Positions 15,875 through 24,842 are shown, counted from the first letter of the stretch. The stretch is 64,000 nucleotides of DNA from Egicoccus sp. AB-alg2 (GCF_041821065.1 NZ_JBGUAX010000006.1:124001-188000), one strand, 5' to 3'. Notes: a model not told the origin generated them from the letters alone. A program made the numbers and translations.

Positions 15875-18013
15875 TTGGCCGACGTCGAGGGTGGGGGCCG
15901 CCTGGAGAAGCAGCTCGGCCTCCTCGACGTGTACGCGATCTGCACCGGCGCGATGTTCGCCTCCGGCTTCTTCCTGCTGCCGGGCATCGCCGCCGCCAAC
16001 GCCGGTCCATCGGTGGTGCTCGCCTACCTCGTCTCCAGCGTGCTCATGGTGCCCGCGATGTACTCCATCGCGGAGTTGTCCAGCGCCATGCCGCGCGCCG
16101 CCGGCACGTACTTCTTCATCCACCGCAGCATGGGACCGCTGGCGGGCACGGTCGGTGGCCTCGGTGCCTGGCTGGTGCTGATCGCCAAGAGCGCGTTCGC
16201 CCTGGTCGGCATGGGCGCGTACCTGTCGCTCTACGCCGACCTGCCGGTCCGCTCGCTCGCGATCGCCCTGACGGTCGGGTTCGGGGTGCTCAACGTCCTC
16301 GGGGCGAAGGAGACGGCACGTCTGCAGGTCTGGCTGGTCGCCACGCTCGTCGCGATCATGAGCTTCTTCATCGCCAACGGACTGTTGGACCTGACCCTGG
16401 CCGGCGAGACGGTCGCCGGGCAGTTCCGCCCGTTCTTCGCGTTCGGCATCGAGGGGTTCGTCTCCACGATCGGGCTGGTCTTCATCTCCTACGCGGGTCT
16501 GACGAAGGTGTCGTCGGCCGCCGAGGAGATCCGCGACCTCGACCGCAACCTGCCGCTGGGCATGATCCTGGCGCTGCTGACGGTGGGTGCCATCTACACC
16601 GCGGGGGTCGCCGTCCTCGTCGGCGTGCTGCCGGCCGACGAGCTGCGTGAGGACTTGACCCCGGTGGCCACGGCGGGGGCCCAGGTCTTCGACTGGCTGC
16701 CCGGGGCGGTGGCGCTGGGGCTGATCGTCCTGGCTGCGGTGACGGCGTTCGCCTCCACGGGCAACGCCGGCATCCTGACGGCCTCGCGCTACCCGCTGGC
16801 CATGGCCCGCGACCGGCTGATGTGGAGCGGCTTCGACCGGCTCGGGCGGTTCGGGACGCCGACGGTCAGCATCGTCGTCACCTGCGCCCTGATGGTGGCC
16901 GCGATCCTGTTCCTCGACGTCGAGCGGCTCGCGAGCCTGGGCAGCGCGTTCCTGCTGCTGCTGTTCGCGCTCATCAACCTGTCCGTGATCCTGATGCGCG
17001 AGGGGCGCATCGCCTCCTACGCGCCCGGCTACCGCTCACCGTTCTACCCGTGGATGCAGATCGCGGGCTTCGTCGCGACGTTCGGCCTCATCTTCACCCT
17101 CGGGACCTTCTACGTCGCCTTCATCCTGGTGATCATCGTCGGCTCGTACCTGTGGTACCGGCTGTACGTCCGCGAGCGCGTCGAACGCCGAGGCGCGCTG
17201 TTCGGCGTCTTCCGCCGGCTCGGTGAACTCCACGACGAGGGGGTCGACGAGGAACTGTGGAGCATCCTGCAGGAGCGGGGCGCAAGCGAGGGCGACTCCT
17301 TCGACGCCCTGATCGCTCGTGCGCGGGTCATCGACCTGGACGGGCCGACCGACCTCGAGGACGTGAACGCGCGCGTGCTGACCGCCTTCGACGCGGCGCT
17401 GCGGGGCCCGGACGGACGCCGCAACGGCTCGATCGACCTCCGGGCGGCACGCGGCATCGTTCCCGAGCGGGCACCGGCGGTGGTCTACGACTTCGTACTC
17501 GACGAGATCGAGCAGGCCGAGGTCGTCCTCGTCCGCAGCAGGCGCGGCGTGCAGATCGCCGGCGCCGCCCGCTTCCCGGGCGCCGATGCCGGGAACGGCG
17601 AACCCGACGCGCGGGGCACCGTCCACGCGCTGCTCTATCTCGTCAGTCCCCCGGAGCCGGTCACCCAGCACCTGCGGCTGCTGGCGCAACTGGTGTCGAT
17701 GGTCGAGGTCCCCGACTTCGTCCGCGCCTGGCGTCATGCCGGTGACGACCAGCAACTGCTGGAGACGTTGCTACGAGACGAGCGCTTCCACTCCTTCGTG
17801 GTCGGGGCTCCTGGCCCGCCGGCCCGGATGGTCGACCGTCGGCTGCGCGAGATCGACTTCCCAGGTGACACGCTCGTCGCGTTGATCCGACGCGGCAACC
17901 GCACGATCGTGCCCAACGGCGACACACAGCTGCGCGAGGGCGACCGCGTCACCGTGATCGGTTCACCCGACGACGTCGCGTCGCTGGTGCGCGACGAGCC
18001 GGCGAACGACTGA
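15875..18013 (+). CDS. APC-family permease fused to EIIA-like and TrkA-C domains
   Basis: A 712-residue protein with TTG start, supported by GGAGGAG at 15862-15868. Residues about 1-440 are an amino-acid/polyamine/organocation permease with 12 hydrophobic segments; ICTGAMFASGFFLLPG is the conserved unwound first helix and STGNAGILTASRYPLAMARD the helix 8 region. Residues about 450-620 form a soluble domain like type 2 PTS EIIA (VVYDFVLDEIEQAEVVLVRS, LLYLVSPPEPVTQHLRLLAQL). Residues about 640-712 form a TrkA-C/RCK_C domain (LVALIRRGNRTIVPNGDTQL, EGDRVTVIGSPDDV). Transport is thus probably controlled by a small ligand. The substrate is likely an amino acid or other cation; not predictable. Confidence 0.88.
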   Translation: MADVEGGGRLEKQLGLLDVYAICTGAMFASGFFLLPGIAAANAGPSVVLAYLVSSVLMVPAMYSIAELSSAMPRAAGTYFFIHRSMGPLAGTVGGLGAWLVLIAKSAFALVGMGAYLSLYADLPVRSLAIALTVGFGVLNVLGAKETARLQVWLVATLVAIMSFFIANGLLDLTLAGETVAGQFRPFFAFGIEGFVSTIGLVFISYAGLTKVSSAAEEIRDLDRNLPLGMILALLTVGAIYTAGVAVLVGVLPADELREDLTPVATAGAQVFDWLPGAVALGLIVLAAVTAFASTGNAGILTASRYPLAMARDRLMWSGFDRLGRFGTPTVSIVVTCALMVAAILFLDVERLASLGSAFLLLLFALINLSVILMREGRIASYAPGYRSPFYPWMQIAGFVATFGLIFTLGTFYVAFILVIIVGSYLWYRLYVRERVERRGALFGVFRRLGELHDEGVDEELWSILQERGASEGDSFDALIARARVIDLDGPTDLEDVNARVLTAFDAALRGPDGRRNGSIDLRAARGIVPERAPAVVYDFVLDEIEQAEVVLVRSRRGVQIAGAARFPGADAGNGEPDARGTVHALLYLVSPPEPVTQHLRLLAQLVSMVEVPDFVRAWRHAGDDQQLLETLLRDERFHSFVVGAPGPPARMVDRRLREIDFPGDTLVALIRRGNRTIVPNGDTQLREGDRVTVIGSPDDVASLVRDEPAND

Positions 18014-18016
18014 GGA

Positions 18017-18391
18017 TCAGACGCCGGACGTCATGGTGTCACGCAGGCGTGCCAGCTCCGTGTCGGCACAGGCGCGGCACAGCGGCACGCGGAAGGCGTC
18101 TCCGGTCACGTCGTCGACCTGCTCGAGCACGGCCGACTCGGCCTCCGGACGCCGACGCCGGCACCGGGCGCAGCGCTGCCGGCCGTGGGCGGCGTGAGCC
18201 CGTGTGCGGCGGGCCTCCGCCACGGCGCAGCCGTCACAGACGAACGCCTTGAGGGCCTGACCGGGAACGGCGTCCTCGTGGGTGACGATCCATCCGTCGG
18301 CCACGTCCTGCTCGTCGCCACACCACGCACACGGCCACGTCGCTGACGCACCTTCCGTCGTCGCGGCGCGCTCGATCCTCAGGATGCTCAC
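18017..18391 (-). CDS. Small protein with four CxxC zinc-ribbon motifs
   Basis: A 124-residue protein with four CxxC pairs: CAWC, CDGC, CARC and CRAC, spaced as two zinc ribbons, each likely binding one zinc. Between them is a basic helix (EARRTRAHAAHGRQR). I do not recognise a named family. It could bind nucleic acid or partner proteins. GTG 18391 is chosen because the first CxxC follows after about 20 residues of strand-like sequence; its ribosome-binding site is weak. It converges with the permease gene, 3 bp between stops. Confidence 0.7.
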   Translation of the reverse strand: MSILRIERAATTEGASATWPCAWCGDEQDVADGWIVTHEDAVPGQALKAFVCDGCAVAEARRTRAHAAHGRQRCARCRRRRPEAESAVLEQVDDVTGDAFRVPLCRACADTELARLRDTMTSGV

Positions 18392-18496
18392 CTCGACGGA
18401 CTTCCCTCGCTCCCGGGGCCCACCCTGCCGTGCGGGTGCCACCGCCGATACCGGCCAACGATCAGGGAGCCGGAGGCGGCACGGACGGGCATGGAA

Positions 18497-18535
18497 GGAG
18501 GGGCCGGACGCGAGACCTCGTCGTCCGGCCCCTCC
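18497..18535 (-). terminator. Hairpin terminator after amidohydrolase
   Basis: A perfect 14-bp inverted repeat (18497-18510 and 18522-18535, 11-base loop) lies 17 bp past the stop codon of the amidohydrolase gene and before the zinc-ribbon gene on the same strand. Confidence 0.75.
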
Positions 18536-18552
18536 GGATCGTGCCCGGCCGG

Positions 18553-20040
18553 TCAGGCGCGACCGGCGCTGGGGATCACGCCCTTGGCGCCGCGGCCGCC
18601 TTCCCAGTCGGTGTACTGGTAGGGGTTGTCGAACAGCTGCTGTTCGGGCAGGTCGGGCGACATGCCGCTGCGCCACTCCTGCTCGCCCATCTCCGACCGC
18701 AGGTAGTCGATGGTGCGGCCGACCTCGTCCTTGGCGCGCTGCAGGTCGACGTCGACGAGCTCGTGGGCGTACTTGACGGCGCGCCCGTTCACGAAGACGG
18801 AGTGCACGTCCGCGCGCGTGGCCTGGAACACGACGTGCCCGTAGGGGTGCAGGATCGGGTACATGGCCGGCGAGCGGTCGTTCTTGACCAGGACCACGTC
18901 GGCCTTCTTGCCCGGCTCGAGCGAACCGACGAGATCGTCGAGGTCCAATGCCTGCGCACCACCCCGGGTTCCCCACCGCACGACGTCGTCGGCACGCAGC
19001 GCGTTGTAGACGACGGTGTCGCCGTCGGCCTGGGTGTCGAGGTGGTCGCGGCTGCGGTCGGCGCTGAGGGTCGCCCGCATGGCGTTGAACAGGTCGCCGC
19101 TCCACCACACGCTGGTGTCCATCGACAGCGAGACCGGGATGCCGTGCCGGCGCAGCGCGTAGGTGGGCGGGTAGCCCTGGCCGGCGCTCTGTTCGCTTTC
19201 CGTGGACACCGACGCGAACGCACCGGACGCGGCGATGCGCTGGTAGGAGTCGTGCGACAGCGAGGCCGCGTGCACGTAGGTGACGTCGGGCGTCATGAAC
19301 CCGTGGTCGCACATCAGTTGGATGCTGTTGTCGTTGGTGGCGCCCCAGACCCCGGCATGCGTGGTGACCCGCAACCCCTGCTCGCGGGCCGCCTCGAAGG
19401 CCGCCTTCTCCGGGAAGGCCGGGTCACCGGTCACGTCGAAGGCGAGCTGGACCTGGAGCAGGTCCTCCTTCCCGCCCCGGCGCCGATCGATGAAGGCGCG
19501 CACGTCGGCGCTGGGCACCCACTCCCACGGGCCGGCCTGGATGTTGCCGTAGGCCAGCACGTAACGCCCCGGCATGGCGGTCAGCGCGTCGGCGGCCGCC
19601 TCGGCGTGGTCGACGGTCTGCAGGCCGTGCGACCAGTCGACCACGGTCGTGACGCCGGCGTCCAGCGCCTCCACGGCGGCGAGCAGGTTGCCGGCGTGGA
19701 TGTCCTCGGGCCGGAAGATCTTGCCCCAGTTGAGGTAGTAGAAGACGAAGTACTGGGTGAGCGTCCAGTCGGCGCCGTAGCCGCGCATCGCCGTCTGCCA
19801 CATGTGGCGGTGCGTGTCGATCATGCCGGGCATGACGATCCCGCCCGAGGCGTCGATCTCCACGGCGTCGTCGGGTACCTCGAGGTCGGTACCGACGGCC
19901 TCGATGCGGTCGTCGACGATCAGCACGTCTCCGCGTTCGAGGACCGTGTCACTGCGGTCCATGGTCAGCACGGTGCCGCCGCGCAGCACGGTGGGCCGGC
20001 CGCTGTTGAGTCCGTCACGGGTCGCTGGAGTGTCGGTCAT
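18553..20040 (-). CDS. Amidohydrolase (cytosine deaminase / chlorohydrolase-like)
   Basis: A 495-residue TIM-barrel metallohydrolase. VLRGGTVLTMD starts the composite beta sandwich; GGIVMPGMIDTHRH gives the HxH metal ligands; THAGVWG and YVHAASLSH supply further His; SLSMDTSVWW contains the probable catalytic Asp. The end, LVGSLEPGKKADVVLVKND, is the classic return to the sandwich. Such enzymes deaminate or dechlorinate ring compounds such as guanine, triazines or cytosine; the exact substrate cannot be given. ATG 20040 follows GAGAGGACGT on its strand. It is divergent from the DoxX gene across 154 bp. Confidence 0.9.
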   Translation of the reverse strand: MTDTPATRDGLNSGRPTVLRGGTVLTMDRSDTVLERGDVLIVDDRIEAVGTDLEVPDDAVEIDASGGIVMPGMIDTHRHMWQTAMRGYGADWTLTQYFVFYYLNWGKIFRPEDIHAGNLLAAVEALDAGVTTVVDWSHGLQTVDHAEAAADALTAMPGRYVLAYGNIQAGPWEWVPSADVRAFIDRRRGGKEDLLQVQLAFDVTGDPAFPEKAAFEAAREQGLRVTTHAGVWGATNDNSIQLMCDHGFMTPDVTYVHAASLSHDSYQRIAASGAFASVSTESEQSAGQGYPPTYALRRHGIPVSLSMDTSVWWSGDLFNAMRATLSADRSRDHLDTQADGDTVVYNALRADDVVRWGTRGGAQALDLDDLVGSLEPGKKADVVLVKNDRSPAMYPILHPYGHVVFQATRADVHSVFVNGRAVKYAHELVDVDLQRAKDEVGRTIDYLRSEMGEQEWRSGMSPDLPEQQLFDNPYQYTDWEGGRGAKGVIPSAGRA

Positions 20041-20194
20041 ACGTCCTCTCCCGATTGCGCGTCGCGCGCCGCGCAGTCCCGTGCGCTGCCGCCGCCAACC
20101 AACGGACACCCATCCGTCTGGCGGACACACGGCATATTCTGCGCGGCATCGACGGATGTCAAGCGCCGCCGGAAACGCGCCAGGAGGACCCCGC

Positions 20195-20581
20195 ATGCCG
20201 ATCGCCCGCCGCCTGTCCCGAGTGCTGCTCGCCGCGCCCTTCGTCGTACTGGGCTACGAAGCAGCCGCCGAACCGGGCGGACGCGTGGACCTCGCGGCCG
20301 GCATCGGGATCCCGAACCCCGAGGCGGCCGTGCGGCTCAACGGTGCGGCCATGACGGCAGGCGGGGTGGCGTTGGGGCTCGGCGTGCTGCCGCGCAGCGC
20401 GGCGACGGGCCTGGCCGTGTCCCTGGTGCCGACCACCCTGGCCGGCCACGCGTTCTGGAAGCACGAGGACCCCGCGACGCGCAAGACGAACCGCATTCAG
20501 TTCCTCAAGAACCTGGGGCTGATCGGTGGACTCGTGGCCGTCGCGGCGGCCACGGAGGGCGGCGAACGACGCCGCCGGTGA
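20195..20581 (+). CDS. DoxX-family membrane protein
   Basis: A 128-residue protein with four hydrophobic segments. The sequence follows the DoxX pattern: ARRLSRVLLAAPFVVLGYEA, then RLNGAAMTAGGVALGLG, then LVPTTLAGHAFWKHEDP, and finally FLKNLGLIGGLVAVA. AGGAGG stands 7 bases before the ATG. DoxX proteins are small membrane components linked with thiol stress and quinone or redox enzymes in some actinobacteria. No partner is adjacent here; the next gene is an IclR regulator 94 bp downstream. Confidence 0.88.
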   Translation: MPIARRLSRVLLAAPFVVLGYEAAAEPGGRVDLAAGIGIPNPEAAVRLNGAAMTAGGVALGLGVLPRSAATGLAVSLVPTTLAGHAFWKHEDPATRKTNRIQFLKNLGLIGGLVAVAAATEGGERRRR

Positions 20582-20675
20582 CGACAGCCGGACGGCCTCG
20601 ACGACGGGTCGGCCGCCGGCGCGTACGGTTTGCGAGGTCGGCGGGCACGCGTCCGCCACGCGAGGAGGCGACAGG

Positions 20676-21488
20676 ATGGCCCGGAGCCAGACGGGGCCCG
20701 ATTTCATCGAGGCACTGGCGCGCGGCATCGACGTGATCCGGGCGTTCGCACCGTCGCGACCGACGATGGTCCTGAGCGAGGTGGCCGAGGCCACTGGCCT
20801 GGCGAGGCCGACCGCGCGCCGGATCCTGTTGACTCTTCAGGAACTCGGCTACGCCCGCCTGGACGACCGCGGCTGGTCGCTGACCCCCCGCGTGCTGGAG
20901 CTCGGTACGGCCTACGTGCACTCGCAGGGGCTGTGGGAGCTCGCCCGCCCGCACATGGAGGACCTGGTCCGCCAGACCGGCGAGTCCAGTTCCATCGCGC
21001 AGCTCGACGGGTCGGACATCGTCTACGTCGCACGTGTGGCGGTGCCCAAGATCATCACGTTCGCGGTTGCCATCGGCACCCGCTTCCCGGCCCTGCAGAC
21101 CTCGCTGGGCAAGGTCCTGCTCGCCGCGTTGCCGCCCGAGGAGGTCGAAACGCGGCTCGCCGAGCCGAGCCGCTCGGGGATCACCCCACGCTGGCAGCCG
21201 TCGCGTGAGGAGCGCGAGCAGCACTTGCGCGAGGTTCGGGCCCGCGGCTGGGCGGTGGCCGACGAACAGCTCGCGGCCGGGATCCGTTCTGCCGCGGTGC
21301 CGCTGCGTGACGGCGAGGGCCGGGTGGTCGCGGCCATGAACGTCACCGTGCACGCGGCCGAGACGTCGGTCGAGACGCTGACCGACGAGCACCTGCCGCG
21401 GCTGCTGGCCGCCGCCGGCCGCATCAGCCACGACTACGCGCTGCGCGACGCCGTCCCCCAGGTGACGATGGGCGCCCCGGTCCCATGA
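20676..21488 (+). CDS. IclR-family regulator (PcaR/PobR-like)
   Basis: A 270-residue regulator. The N-terminal winged helix is at about residues 10-75 (LSEVAEATGLARPTARRILLTLQELGY). The C-terminal effector domain runs from about 90 to 260, with SSSIAQLDGSDIVYVARV, the lid-type GTRFPALQTSLGKVLLAALP, and VADEQLAAGIRSAAVPL. These features and length match PcaR/PobR regulators that respond to aromatic acids or beta-ketoadipate. GAGGAGG precedes the ATG by 7 bases. It is immediately upstream of the CoA-transferase/lyase/dioxygenase set and on the same strand, so it probably controls it. Confidence 0.9.
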   Translation: MARSQTGPDFIEALARGIDVIRAFAPSRPTMVLSEVAEATGLARPTARRILLTLQELGYARLDDRGWSLTPRVLELGTAYVHSQGLWELARPHMEDLVRQTGESSSIAQLDGSDIVYVARVAVPKIITFAVAIGTRFPALQTSLGKVLLAALPPEEVETRLAEPSRSGITPRWQPSREEREQHLREVRARGWAVADEQLAAGIRSAAVPLRDGEGRVVAAMNVTVHAAETSVETLTDEHLPRLLAAAGRISHDYALRDAVPQVTMGAPVP

Positions 21489-21575
21489 CCTCCCGCCCCG
21501 GGGCCGCCTTGACGTGCGCGACCCGGCAGGCGACCATGCGGACACGTGTCCGCACAACGGTCATCCGGAGTCGAC

Positions 21576-22763
21576 GTGACGTCGCCAACGCCCGCATCCG
21601 CCCCGCACGCCGACGCCACCGGGCCGCTGTCCGGCCTGGTGGTCGCCGATTTCTCCCGCATCCTGGCGGGGCCCTACGCGACGATGCTGCTGGCCGACCT
21701 CGGCGCCGAGGTGGTCAAGGTGGAGGGTCCGTCCGGGGACGACACCCGCACCTGGATGCCGCCGGTGCGCGACGGGATCTCCACGTACTACCTCGGCGTC
21801 AACCGCAACAAGCGGTCCATCGCACTGAACCTCAAGGACCCCGACGACCTCGGTCTGGCGCGTGAACTGGCCGGGCGCGCCGACGTCCTGATCGAGAACA
21901 TGCGACCGGGCGGCATGGCGCGCTTCGGCCTCGACTTCGACAGCGTCCGGGCCACCAACCCCGGGATCGTGTACGCCTCGATCTCGGGGTTCGGGTCGAC
22001 GCCCGAGGGCGCGAAGCTGGCCGGCTACGACCTGATGGTGCAGGGCATCTCGGGCCTGATGAGCCTCACCGGCGACCCGGCGGGCGAGGCGTACCGGGCC
22101 GGCATCTCGGTGTTCGACGTCATGGCGGGCATGCACGCTGCGATCGGGATCCTGGCGGCGATCAACCACCGCCATGCCACCGGCCAGGGCCAGCACGTCG
22201 AGGTGAACCTGCTGTCCTCGGCGCTGTCCGGCCTGGTCAACCACAGCAGCGCCGCCGTCGCCGGCGGCGTCACGCCCTACCGCATGGGCAACGCCCACCC
22301 GAGCCTGTTCCCCTACGAACCGCTGCCGACCGCCGACGGCGCGATCATCGTGATCGCCGGGAACAACGGCCAGTTCGCCCTGCTCTGCGACGTGCTGGGC
22401 GTGCCGGAGCTGGCCGAGGACGACCGCTTCCAGTCCAACGAGGACCGCACGGCCCGTCGCGACCAGCTCAAACCACTGCTGGTCGACGCGCTGGCGAAGG
22501 GCACGACCGAGGAGTGGTTCGCCCGCTTCCGCGAGAAGGGGCTCCCGGGCGGTCCGGTGAACACGGTCCCCGAGGGGGTCGCGTTCGCCGACTCGATCGG
22601 GCTCGAACCGGTCGTCGAGGTCGGCGAGGGCGACGCGGCGATCCCGTCGGTGCGCAACCCGATCTCGTTCTCCACGACGCCGCCGTCCTACCGCTACGCC
22701 CCGCCGGCCCTCGACGAGCACGGCGACGAGGTGCGGGCGTGGTTGCGGCGCCCGCGGGGCTGA
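21576..22763 (+). CDS. Class III (CaiB/BaiF) CoA-transferase
   Basis: A 395-residue family III CoA-transferase. The N-terminus LVVADFSRILAGPYATMLLADLGAEVVKVE is diagnostic. The catalytic Asp, which forms a mixed anhydride with the acyl group, is in LAGYDLMVQGISGLMSLTG. VNRNKRSIALNLKD and VLIENMRPGGMARFGLD are further family segments. GTG 21576 is preferred because GGAG lies 5 bases upstream; GTG 21546 is an in-frame alternative. The enzyme moves CoA between carboxylic acids. The position before the citryl-CoA-lyase-like gene and dioxygenase suggests activation of a ring-cleavage product, by inference. Confidence 0.92.
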   Translation: MTSPTPASAPHADATGPLSGLVVADFSRILAGPYATMLLADLGAEVVKVEGPSGDDTRTWMPPVRDGISTYYLGVNRNKRSIALNLKDPDDLGLARELAGRADVLIENMRPGGMARFGLDFDSVRATNPGIVYASISGFGSTPEGAKLAGYDLMVQGISGLMSLTGDPAGEAYRAGISVFDVMAGMHAAIGILAAINHRHATGQGQHVEVNLLSSALSGLVNHSSAAVAGGVTPYRMGNAHPSLFPYEPLPTADGAIIVIAGNNGQFALLCDVLGVPELAEDDRFQSNEDRTARRDQLKPLLVDALAKGTTEEWFARFREKGLPGGPVNTVPEGVAFADSIGLEPVVEVGEGDAAIPSVRNPISFSTTPPSYRYAPPALDEHGDEVRAWLRRPRG

Positions 22764-22774
22764 CCTCACCGACC

Positions 22775-23590
22775 ATGACCAGGAGCGACACGACCGTGAC
22801 CGACGCCGCCGAGCCCCGCTACCGCACGTCGCTGGGCGCCTCCGACGCGACCACCATCACCCTGCTCGGCGAGGACCTCGCGTCCGACATCATGGGCGAG
22901 GTCGGCTTCGGTGAGCTGTCGTTGTGGTTGCTGCTGCGGCGGCGCCCCGAACCGGGCCAGACCCGCGTGTTCGAGGCCGTGCTGGCGTCGCTGGCCGACC
23001 ACGGATTCGTGCCGACCGCGATCGCGGCGCGCCTGACGCTCCTGAGCGCACCCGACGCGTTGCAGGGAGCGCTGGCAGCCGGCCTGCTCGGCGGCGGTTC
23101 ACGCTTCCTCGGGGTCACCGAGGACTGCGGGCAGTTCCTCGCGGCCAAGGTGTCGGCGCTGGAGGCGCCGCTGCCCGACGAGGACGCGGGCTGGGACGAG
23201 GTGGCGCGCCAGATCGTCAAGGAGGAGCGCGCCGCCCGCCGCATCATCCCCGGCCTCGGCCATCCGACGCACACCTCCGACCCGCGCGTGCCCCGGATCC
23301 TGCAGATCGCCGAGGAGGCGGGCCTGCGCGGCCCGCACCTGCGGTTGTTCGAGGCGATCGGGCGCGTGCACCACGAGGTGCTCGGCCGCACGCTGCCGCT
23401 CAACGGCGCGGGGGTGGGCGGGGCCGCGCTGGTGGACGCCGGCATCCCGTTGCCGATGCTGCGCGGCGTGGCACTGCTCGCACGCGCGGCCGGCCTGATC
23501 GGCCAGCTCGCCGAGGAGCTCGAGCAACCGATCGCCAACGAGATCTACCTGTCCGTGCACCGACACACGGACTACGTCGACCCGGAGTGA
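22775..23590 (+). CDS. Citryl-CoA lyase-like protein (citrate synthase superfamily)
   Basis: About 271 residues, matching the C-terminal lobe of citrate synthase, the form usually annotated as citryl-CoA lyase. RRIIPGLGHPTHTSDPRVPRIL corresponds to the conserved GHxxY/DPR loop with catalytic His. The third catalytic region (LPLNGAGVGGAALVDAGIP) has Asn where citrate synthase has Asp, so chemistry may differ. The ATG at 22775 has no good ribosome-binding site; GTG 22796, with AGGAG 10 bases upstream, may be the true start. It follows the CoA-transferase by 11 bp (32 bp if GTG is used). A role in cleaving or forming a C-C bond in a CoA thioester is inferred. Confidence 0.8.
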   Translation: MTRSDTTVTDAAEPRYRTSLGASDATTITLLGEDLASDIMGEVGFGELSLWLLLRRRPEPGQTRVFEAVLASLADHGFVPTAIAARLTLLSAPDALQGALAAGLLGGGSRFLGVTEDCGQFLAAKVSALEAPLPDEDAGWDEVARQIVKEERAARRIIPGLGHPTHTSDPRVPRILQIAEEAGLRGPHLRLFEAIGRVHHEVLGRTLPLNGAGVGGAALVDAGIPLPMLRGVALLARAAGLIGQLAEELEQPIANEIYLSVHRHTDYVDPE

Positions 23591-23632
23591 CCGCGGCGGG
23601 AGGCGCCGGGGTGAAGAGGAGTGGGAGGGGTC

Positions 23633-24460
23633 ATGACGACGACACCGGAGAACCTGCGCGACCAGGTCGTGAGCGCGTTCGGCGCCGCACCCGACCCGCG
23701 CGTGCGCGAGCTGTTCACCAAGCTCGCCCAGCACCTGCACGACTTCGTCATCGAGACGAACCTGACCGTCGATGAATGGCTCGCGGCGGTCGAGTTCCTC
23801 ACGGCGGTCGGGAAGATGAGCGACGACAAGCGGCAGGAGTTCGTGCTGCTGTCGGACGTGTTCGGCATCTCCGCACTGGTGGACTTCCTCAACGGGCCGC
23901 AGGGTGAGGACGCGACGGAGAACGCCCTGCTGGGACCGTTCTACGTCTCCGACGCGCCCCTGCTGGACAACGGCGACTCCATCGTCAAGCAGTACGAGGG
24001 GGAGCCGCTGCGTCTGGAGGGCCGGGTCACCGGCCAGGGCGGTGCCCCGCTGATCGGCGCCCAGGTCGAGGTCTGGCAGATCGCCGCGAACGGCGCCTAT
24101 GACGGCCAGGACCCCGACATGGTGGAGAACAACATGCGGGGCCGCTTCCTCACCGACGAGGACGGGCGCTACTGGCTCATGACCAACCGCCCGTTCGGCT
24201 ATTCCGTGCCGACCGACGGCCCCGTCGGCCGGCTGCTCGACCTGCTGCAGCGCGACCCGATGCGGGCGGCCCACATCCACCTGCGGGTCAGCGCCGAGGG
24301 TTACCAGCCGCTGGTGACGCAGCTGTACGACGCCGACTGCCGCTACCTCGACACCGATGTCGTCTTCGGCGTCCGCGAGTCGCTGGTCACGAAGCTCGAC
24401 CAGGTCGAGGACGGCACCCTCCGCGCCCGCTTCGACGTCCGGCTCGTCCGGGCGACGTGA
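23633..24460 (+). CDS. Intradiol ring-cleavage dioxygenase (catechol/hydroxyquinol type)
   Basis: A 275-residue non-haem Fe(III) dioxygenase. An N-terminal helical domain (about residues 1-95, with FLTAVGKMSDDKRQEFVLLSDV) is typical of catechol 1,2- and hydroxyquinol 1,2-dioxygenases rather than protocatechuate 3,4-dioxygenase. Iron ligands are visible: Tyr in NGAYDGQD, Tyr in RPFGYSVPTDGP, and two His in AAHIHLRV. RGRFLTDEDGRYWLMTNRP is the conserved core. The product would be a cis,cis-muconate or maleylacetate type acid. GGGAGGGG precedes the ATG. It is the last gene of the IclR-controlled set; the substrate remains unproven. Confidence 0.9.
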   Translation: MTTTPENLRDQVVSAFGAAPDPRVRELFTKLAQHLHDFVIETNLTVDEWLAAVEFLTAVGKMSDDKRQEFVLLSDVFGISALVDFLNGPQGEDATENALLGPFYVSDAPLLDNGDSIVKQYEGEPLRLEGRVTGQGGAPLIGAQVEVWQIAANGAYDGQDPDMVENNMRGRFLTDEDGRYWLMTNRPFGYSVPTDGPVGRLLDLLQRDPMRAAHIHLRVSAEGYQPLVTQLYDADCRYLDTDVVFGVRESLVTKLDQVEDGTLRARFDVRLVRAT

Positions 24461-24842
24461 CCGCCGGGACGGCTCCACCCCCGCGGCCGTCCCGGCAGCC
24501 ACACCGCGTTCCCTCCCCTAGCGCGCGACCTGTACGTGGTCTGCGCGCCGCGTTCCGGTGGGTCGAGGCGCACGTTGACGGCACGACAGCGCCTGGCTGC
24601 CGTGCTCGGGATGTCCGCCCGAGGCCGGCCCCGTTCGGTATGGCCGACCGGATGGCCGAGGCAGCGTCGACGCACTGAACGGTGACGACGTCTCCGGCCT
24701 GCCGACCTACGGCTGGGACCAGTAGCCGTCCGAACGTCGACGGGGGTACGGGCCGCGCCGGTCCGTACCCTCGTCGCTCGTTGCGGCCGGCCGGGGACAC
24801 GGGCCTCGCGGGGCCTGGGACAACGGAACGCGAGGAGGGGTC
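24461..24842. other. 382-bp intergenic region without a convincing gene
   Basis: It holds only a Pro/Arg-rich open frame that starts at the dioxygenase stop, and one hairpin at 24738-24776. No tRNA-like or repeat structure is seen. Confidence 0.6.
24738..24776 (+). terminator. Hairpin, possible terminator or leader
   Basis: Arms 24738-24751 and 24763-24776 pair over 14 bp with one G-T pair and an 11-base loop. It lies 278 bp after the dioxygenase stop and 66 bp before the epimerase start, so it may end the upstream operon or lie in the epimerase leader. Confidence 0.5.

Noticed and set aside
20676-24460. Standard beta-ketoadipate (catechol) operon
   Set aside because: Muconate cycloisomerase, muconolactone isomerase, enol-lactonase and thiolase genes are absent.
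24457-24678. 73-codon frame starting GTG at the dioxygenase stop
   Set aside because: The GTGA overlap looks attractive, but there is no ribosome-binding site, no domain, and the sequence is Pro/Arg-rich.
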